Shown: positions 58,746 to 64,000 of the stretch, piece by piece | How positions within the stretch are numbered: position 1 is the stretch's first letter | How the letters are laid out: each line of letters begins with the position of its first letter | Source: Leptodactylus fallax | Lineage: Eukaryota > Chordata > Amphibia > Anura > Leptodactylidae | Reading direction: 5' to 3' | Assembly: GCA_947044405.1 (NCBI GenBank) | Contig: CAMRHE010000054.1 | Span: forward strand, 8,013,501 to 8,077,500 | Length of the DNA stretch: 64,000 nt | The notes under the pieces: model-generated | Told to the model about the DNA's origin: nothing | Database searches by the model: none | The model's input: the letters and a program-made list of their open reading frames with translations, nothing else | Translations under genes and position numbers: made by a program

Positions 58746-60700
58746 AAAGGGTTGGGGGAACCGCCCCCCCACAAAAAACCCCCCCCCCCCCCCCCCGCCC
58801 CCCCCCCCCCGTTAAGGGGGGGGGGGGGCGGGGAGACAGAGTCTGGGGAGCAAGAGCCACTGTTCCCACCACAGAAAGAGGGGTTACCCCCAATACCACA
58901 GGCCAGCAGTAACCGAGGGGCAAAAATAGCAGGGCAGGAAGGAGGCCCGAAGGCCAACAGCAGAGAGGCCCGGGGCACAGAGAGCGGCAGGAAGGACCAG
59001 GAGGGAGCAGGCCGCACACGCCGCACGGCCGGCGCCGGAAGAATCCACCACACACATCTCCGATCGGCGTCGCATCTCCGGAAGAAGAGGACCACAGCAC
59101 CACAGGGGCCCCGCAGCCCTGTGCCGGAGGAGGCACGGACGAACACCCGGGAAACCAAGCGGTTGAGGACTTGGTGGTTGTTGTAGTATTGCTGTGTTCT
59201 GGTATATTGGATGTATGTATTATTACCCGTTGATTCTTATAAAGCTACTGTTATACCCTTATGTGGTATCTGTATGTATTCTCAGACTGGAGATTAGTAC
59301 AGTGACCGTAAGGCTACAACGACAGGGAAGCCCAGGAAGAGACCCCCGAAACAGAGGCACGGGGGAGGCACGAAACAAAGTCCCACTCCCCCAGGAGGCC
59401 AGGCCCATAAACAAGGAGCGAGAGTTGTTGGGGGGGGATAATACTCCCCCCCAAAGGGGGGTTGGGGGGGGTTGGGAGGTAGAGGGGGGGGGAGGGTGAA
59501 GGAGGGGGGGAGATGGGGGGGGGGGGACCCCCCGCTAGTGCTGCAAGGGGCGACCCGCCCCCGGAGGAAGGAAGAACCCCGCAGCCAGACCCCCCAGAGG
59601 CGGCAGCAGTTCCCAGGACAGGCAAGCACAGCAGGCGAAATGTAGCTCAGGGCCGCAGGCCACCACACAAGAAACAAAAGTATTCTCGGTAAGTCCCAGA
59701 CCACAAGGGAGGAAAACGAGATAGGAAAGAACATACTCCCAAGCCGAAGGAAGGCGCGGAAGGCAGGGAGCGAGGAAGGGGCCCGGCAGAAGATCCGCGA
59801 CAGGACCGAAGGGGGGCGGACAAACAAGACGCGATCACGGCAAGACGCCAGTGGGGATACCGAGGTCGCAAAAAGAAGGGGAAAAGTCTCACAAACGACA
59901 GCACTTCTCACGTCGGGACCAGCAGCAACACCAGGGAGACGCAGAGAACCAGGGGGGAGGGACAACCTCATCCCGCCAAGTACCAAGGTCTACACGATAG
60001 AGCCACCGACTAAGAAGTAGGAAGAAACAAGAAGCGACAAGTAGACCCCAAGAAAGCGAAAAGCATCAAAGAAGGTGTTCAAAAACAGGACAACCAGGGA
60101 GCGGAGAACAGAAGGACCCACACGCACAATGGAGGAAGGAGAGAACGAAAAGTGGAGATGGGCAACGAGACAGGAGGAGGACAGGGGTGGGAACGGCGCT
60201 CCCAGAATCAAAGACGAAGGAAGGCGGGGGAAAGACCAGAGGGCACGGGGCCCAGGTCCGGCAAAGCACGAAGGGCGCGCCCGGTACAGGATAAGTGACC
60301 CGTAGGCACAAAAGACGGGGAACCAGCGGACAAGAGGGGGGCAAGGAAACCGAGGGGCACAAGGAGCGTCCCGAAGAAGAAGAGGGCCAGAAGAAGGCCG
60401 TCGCCGACAGGGGGGCAGCCGGATACGGCACAAGGAGGGCGAGGGAAGGGGAACCCGGCAGCGGGAAACGATCTAGAGAAGGGCCCGGGCAGCGGAGGAA
60501 AGGGGAGAAGGGGGCGGGGGGGGAGTCGGAGAGCCCAGCAGCCCGTTGTGAAGGGGGGAGAGCGGAAACCCCGAAGAAAGATAACCAGAAGGGGGGGATC
60601 CCAGAGAGAAAGGACGGAGAAAAAAGTGGAGTTATCTACGGGACAGTGAGGAACGCACCGCACCGATTGTAATGGACCATACCAGAATGTGGCCCACGCA
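58746..60700. other. T-poor, homopolymer-rich block, likely assembly fault
   Basis: It begins with long C and G runs (58772-58830). The plus strand is then strongly T-depleted for most of 58860-60660 (for example 3 T in 60121-60180) and CpG-rich, unlike everything around it. A short normal-looking island (59160-59310) resembles LTR or leader DNA. The long minus-strand Pro/Leu/Ser-rich frames follow from this composition. It occupies the place where LTR and gag of the following gypsy element should be. Confidence 0.65.
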
Positions 60701-60824
60701 CCCGGCGGAGTAAACCAACGCGAAGGGCAGGATCAAACCGAGAGCAATCCCAATCTCAATCTGACTGAGTGATCCACATACCAGAGGCCGGAATCAGCGA
60801 CGACACAGAAGTGTCGAATTATCG

Positions 60825-61723
60825 GAAGTGTTCTCCATGGATGATATGGATGTAGGTTGTGCTAAAAGTGCCAACACACCCGTGACCGACACCCCGGGAG
60901 CGACCACGGAGAGTGTTCCAAAGGTGGATGAGTAAGACAGACCACAGCAAATGAAAGGTCAGGGGATCATTGTGGACAGAGAGCCCCTGCCCACCTATTG
61001 TGGTGGTAAGAAAAATCTGGAGCAATCGCCTATGTGGGATTACAGAACCGAACGGGAACCACCGATAGATACACGGAGAATGAAGAAGCCGGAAGCCTGA
61101 ATGGAAACTGTTGGTTCACAGTGCTGGACCTAAGATCGGGATACTATCAAGTCCCAAGGCACCGAGGATAGGAAAAGACAGCATAGCCCCTTGGGTCTTT
61201 CAGTTCACCGATGCCGCAAGGTACAAAAGGTGCGCCAGCAACGTTCCAAAGGTTGATGGAAAGAGTGTTAGGTGATTTAGTGCCCCGGGAATGCCTTGTA
61301 TATCTTGATGACATTATTGTGTTTGGAAAGACGCTGGAAGAACATGAAGAACGACTCATGAGAGTACTCCATCGCTAAAAGAAGAGGGGCTGAAGTTGTC
61401 GGCTGACAAATGCAAATTTTGTAGATCTTCGGTCACTTATGTAGGTCATATTGTTTCTGCTGAAGGAGTTGCACCGATCCTGGTAAGATTGAAGCTGTGG
61501 TGAATTGGCCCCGACCGCAAAATATTACGGAGTTGCAATCTTTCTTGGGGTTTTGTGGATTCTATCGACGATTTGTGGAAGGATATTCAAAAATGCCGAG
61601 CCCTCCTCGACCTGTTGAAGAGTGATGCAGGAGATCCGGGAAAGAAGAAAGGGTCTTCCAAAAGCCTTTTGGCGATAGGTGGACTGCGGATTGTGAAGAA
61701 GCATTTAAGTTGTTGAAGAAGAA
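60825..61723 (+). pseudogene. pol: Second gypsy element: RT, indel-rich
   Basis: Homology to RT is clear but every 10-30 bases a few are missing. Readable blocks: FSMDDMDVGCAKSA (60835-60880), MKGQGIIVD, WFTVLDLRSGYYQVP (61110-61155), GAPATFQRLMERVLGDL, CLVYLDDIIVFGKTLEEHEE with the YLDD motif (near 61300), [28 protein letters not shown] and [19 protein letters not shown] (61535-61590). The number of indels decreases to the right. Confidence 0.85.
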
Positions 61724-63220
61724 ATGACAGAAGCTCCCGTTCTGGCTTATGCTGATGCACAGAAGCCATATGTGCTACATGTAGATGCCAGCTTTGAAGG
61801 ATTAGGTGGCGTGCTGCACCAAGAATACCCGGCCGGGTTACGGCCCATAGCTTTCATAAGTCGAAGTCTTTCTCCCAGCGAGAAAAATTATCCAGTACAT
61901 AAATTGGAGTTTTTGGCGCTCAAGTGGGCCATTGTTGATAAATTACATGACTATTTATACGGAGCCACGTTTGAAGTAAGAACAGACAACAATCCACTGA
62001 CATACGTTTTGTCAACCGCTAAGCTCGATGCTACAGGACATCGCTGGTTGGCAGCTTTATCCAACTACCAATTCACACTCAAGTATAAATCGGGGCCTAA
62101 GAACATTGGGGCAGATGCTCTATCAAGACGGCCTGGATTACCTAGTCCGGAAGTAGTGGATGAATGGGAAGAAGTGCCAAGTCCTGGAGTAGGAGCTTTG
62201 TGTGCCATGGCTGCTGTAGTTGAAGACCGAGTAGCCTTTTCTGAAACTCGGCTTATTGACTCTATTGGGGGAGGTCCCGAAGCTGTACCAGACATGTTTG
62301 CCTACCCTGCCGCTTTAGGATCCTTTGAGAGTTGTTCTATATCTTCAAAGCGAATGATCTGGAGTCAAAAGACTGATCCTTTAATTGGACCTCTTTATCA
62401 AGCAGTGAGTTCTCAAGACAGAGAAATGTTAAAGACATCCCTACCCTCTGAATGCAGTCAACTTCTACGAGATTGGGAGAAGTTTGAAATAGACAATGGC
62501 CTACTTTATCGTGTGGTGCTGTATCATGATCACTCTGGAAGGCGCCAACTAGTTATTCCAAGCTGCTTTCAGAAGATGATTTTCCGAAGTCTGCATGATT
62601 ATCATGGTCATTTGGGACCTGAGAAGACTTATGGCCTAATACAAGACCGATTCTACTGGCCCAAAATGAGAGATACCGTGACTCGTCTGTGTAGGTGCTG
62701 TCGCAGATGTTTGCAGAGGAAGACTGTCCCGGTTCGAGCGGCCTTCATGGGACACTTGAAGAGTTCGGGCCCCATGGATCTTGTCTGCATAGACTTCCTT
62801 TGTATTGACAACGACTCCAGAGGATTTGGAAATGTATTGGTGGTGACTGATCACTTCACACGATATGCTCAAGCCTTTCCGACTAAGGATCAAAAAGCAG
62901 TCACTGTTGCAAGAGTGCTTTGGGAAAAGTATTTTATCCATTATGGCTTACCACACCGGTTGCATTCTGATCAAGGCCGGGATTTTGAGAGTAACCTGAT
63001 CAAAGAGTTACTTCAGTTGTTGAACATCCGCAAAAGTCGGACGACGCCTTACCATCCAGAGGGAGATGCCCTTCCTGAAAGATTTAACAGGACTTTACTT
63101 GATATGCTTGGTACCTTACGAATTGAGGATAAGCGATCCTGGAGTCGAAAAGTGGAGGCATGGTGCATGCCTATAATAGTACAAGGCACGAGAGCACAGG
63201 ATATTCACCATACTTTCTGA
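61724..63220 (+). pseudogene. pol: Second gypsy element: RNase H and integrase
   Basis: A 498-codon open block. RNase H: VLHVDASFEGLGGVLHQ (D), HKLEFLALKWAI (E), VRTDNNPLTYVL (D). Integrase zinc head: LHDYHGHLGPEKT with CRCCRRCLQRK. Core: VCIDFLCID (D), LHSDQGRDFE (D), LPERFNRTLLD (E). It ends because of a one-base shift near 63165; the start Met is internal to pol, so this is not a real start. Confidence 0.9.
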
Positions 63221-64000
63221 TGTTTGGAAGAGAGCCTAGGCTACCTATTGACATCTTGTTGGGAGTCTCTACCGATGGTATCAGTCATCGAGATCATTAC
63301 CGATACGTGGCACGTTTGAAAGAAACGCTAAGAGTGCTTATCAGCTGGCTGAGGAAAATGCGGCCAAAGTGAATGAAGGAAATAAAAGGAGATTTGATCT
63401 TCGAGTAAGATACCGAGAATTGAACCCTGGGGACCATGTTCTGCTACGGAATTTGGGAGCATCTGCAAAACATAAGCTGGCTGATCGATGGCGGAGTGAA
63501 CTCTTTACAGTGGTAGATCGGTTGCCTGGAATACCAGTCTACAAGATAAAAGGACGGGACGGGAGGATCAGGACTTGGCATAGAAATCATTTGTTGCCTG
63601 TACCTCAGATTGATGGTATGGATATCTCCAATGATGGCTCGGCCTGCGATTCTCCACAGTCCTTAGCCGATATTCCACCTGACCTTCCTGAAACTCCTGA
63701 GAGTGATTGGACTGTGGCTCCTGAAGTTCCTAGATCACCAGTATCTTCTCCTTCAGGGAGACCTATGAACCCTCAAACTCCAGAATTCGTACCTAGATCT
63801 GTGTCTACAGATGAGCAGGGATCTAGCTCTCCCACGCCACCAGCACCATCCCCTCCCATGGCAGACAACCCTAGTTTAGGGCCTGGACATGCTAGTTTAC
63901 CTCAGAGAGAGGTACGGAGAGGAGAGAGAATTAGACACCCTCCACCTATGCTGACATATGATAGTTTGGGGGACCCCAGATTTACTACTCAGCCTCATTT
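63160..64000 (+). pseudogene. pol: Second gypsy element: integrase C-terminal tail
   Basis: HAYNSTRHESTGYSPYFLMF and GREPRLPIDILLGV (63160-63330), another one-base shift near 63331, then open to the window end: EENAAKVNEGNKRRFD, LNPGDHVLLRNLG, KHKLADRWRSELFTVV (GPY/F-type module), a Pro/Ser-rich spacer and RRGERIRHPPPMLTYD. The stop and 3' LTR lie outside the window. Confidence 0.87.

Larger units (their letters stand above)
59160..64000 (+). mobile_element. Second Ty3/gypsy element, incomplete in window
   Basis: Domain order RT, RNase H, integrase identifies Ty3/gypsy. Its left boundary cannot be set because LTR, PBS and gag fall in the degraded block; 59160 is a guess based on LTR-like DNA. 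It is a different lineage from the element at 6620-13827, judged by the wording of RNase H and integrase. Confidence 0.75.

Noticed and set aside
58439..60672. Pro/Leu/Cys-rich minus-strand and Arg/Glu-rich plus-strand frames
   Set aside because: Products of the T-poor block; no domain, and both strands stay open together.

Overview
This window looks like a piece of an anuran (frog) nuclear genome. It is AT-rich, intron-scale non-coding DNA packed with transposable elements typical of frogs and other lower vertebrates: CR1/L2 LINEs, Ty3/gypsy elements, Penelope-like elements, many Tc1/mariner copies, hAT-like and TTAA-flanked MITEs, and a tRNA-like SINE. No host protein-coding gene, rRNA or tRNA gene can be supported. 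Almost every open frame either belongs to a transposon or is a chance ORF in repeats.

Layout. 1-6619: MITEs, tandem repeats, an L2-type LINE 3' fragment (minus strand) and a SINE. 6620-13827: a complete Ty3/gypsy element with about 1-kb LTRs, a GTAC target duplication, a tRNA-Ser primer site, an intact gag, a GTTAAAC -1 frameshift site and a pol with several stops. 13832-17557: MITEs and unremarkable DNA. 17558-19632: a Tc1 element whose sequence is partly degraded into homopolymer-rich, T-poor text that looks like an assembly fault. 19755-24831: nested TTAA elements, a hAT-like element and small MITEs. 26041-34245: a Tc1 with a solo LTR, a CR1 LINE (ORF1 esterase, ORF2 endonuclease) and another Tc1 holding a 2.4-kb hAT-like element full of minisatellite. 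34268-38205: a retrovirus-like solo LTR, another LTR and a Penelope-like element. 38207-45607: CR1 copies broken up by two Tc1 copies, a solo LTR of the first gypsy family and a second retrovirus-like LTR. 45747-48850: the hAT-like family in reverse with a full-length Tc1 inside. 51579-58745: hAT fragment, Penelope fragments, MITEs and a full-length Tc1. 58746-64000: a second Ty3/gypsy element whose left part is strongly degraded and whose RNase H/integrase is nearly clean; the window ends inside its pol tail.

How the parts relate. Nesting gives a relative age order: CR1, PLE and hAT copies are hosts for Tc1 and LTR insertions. Target-site duplications verify many boundaries: TA for Tc1, 8 bp for hAT-like, 4 bp for the gypsy and retrovirus-like LTRs, TTAA for several MITEs. 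I saw no clearly undescribed system. The most useful second-look items are the suspect sequence blocks, the gag-pol recoding site, the swapped Tc1/CR1 junctions, the small inverted Penelope insertion and the hammerhead-like motifs in Penelope tails.
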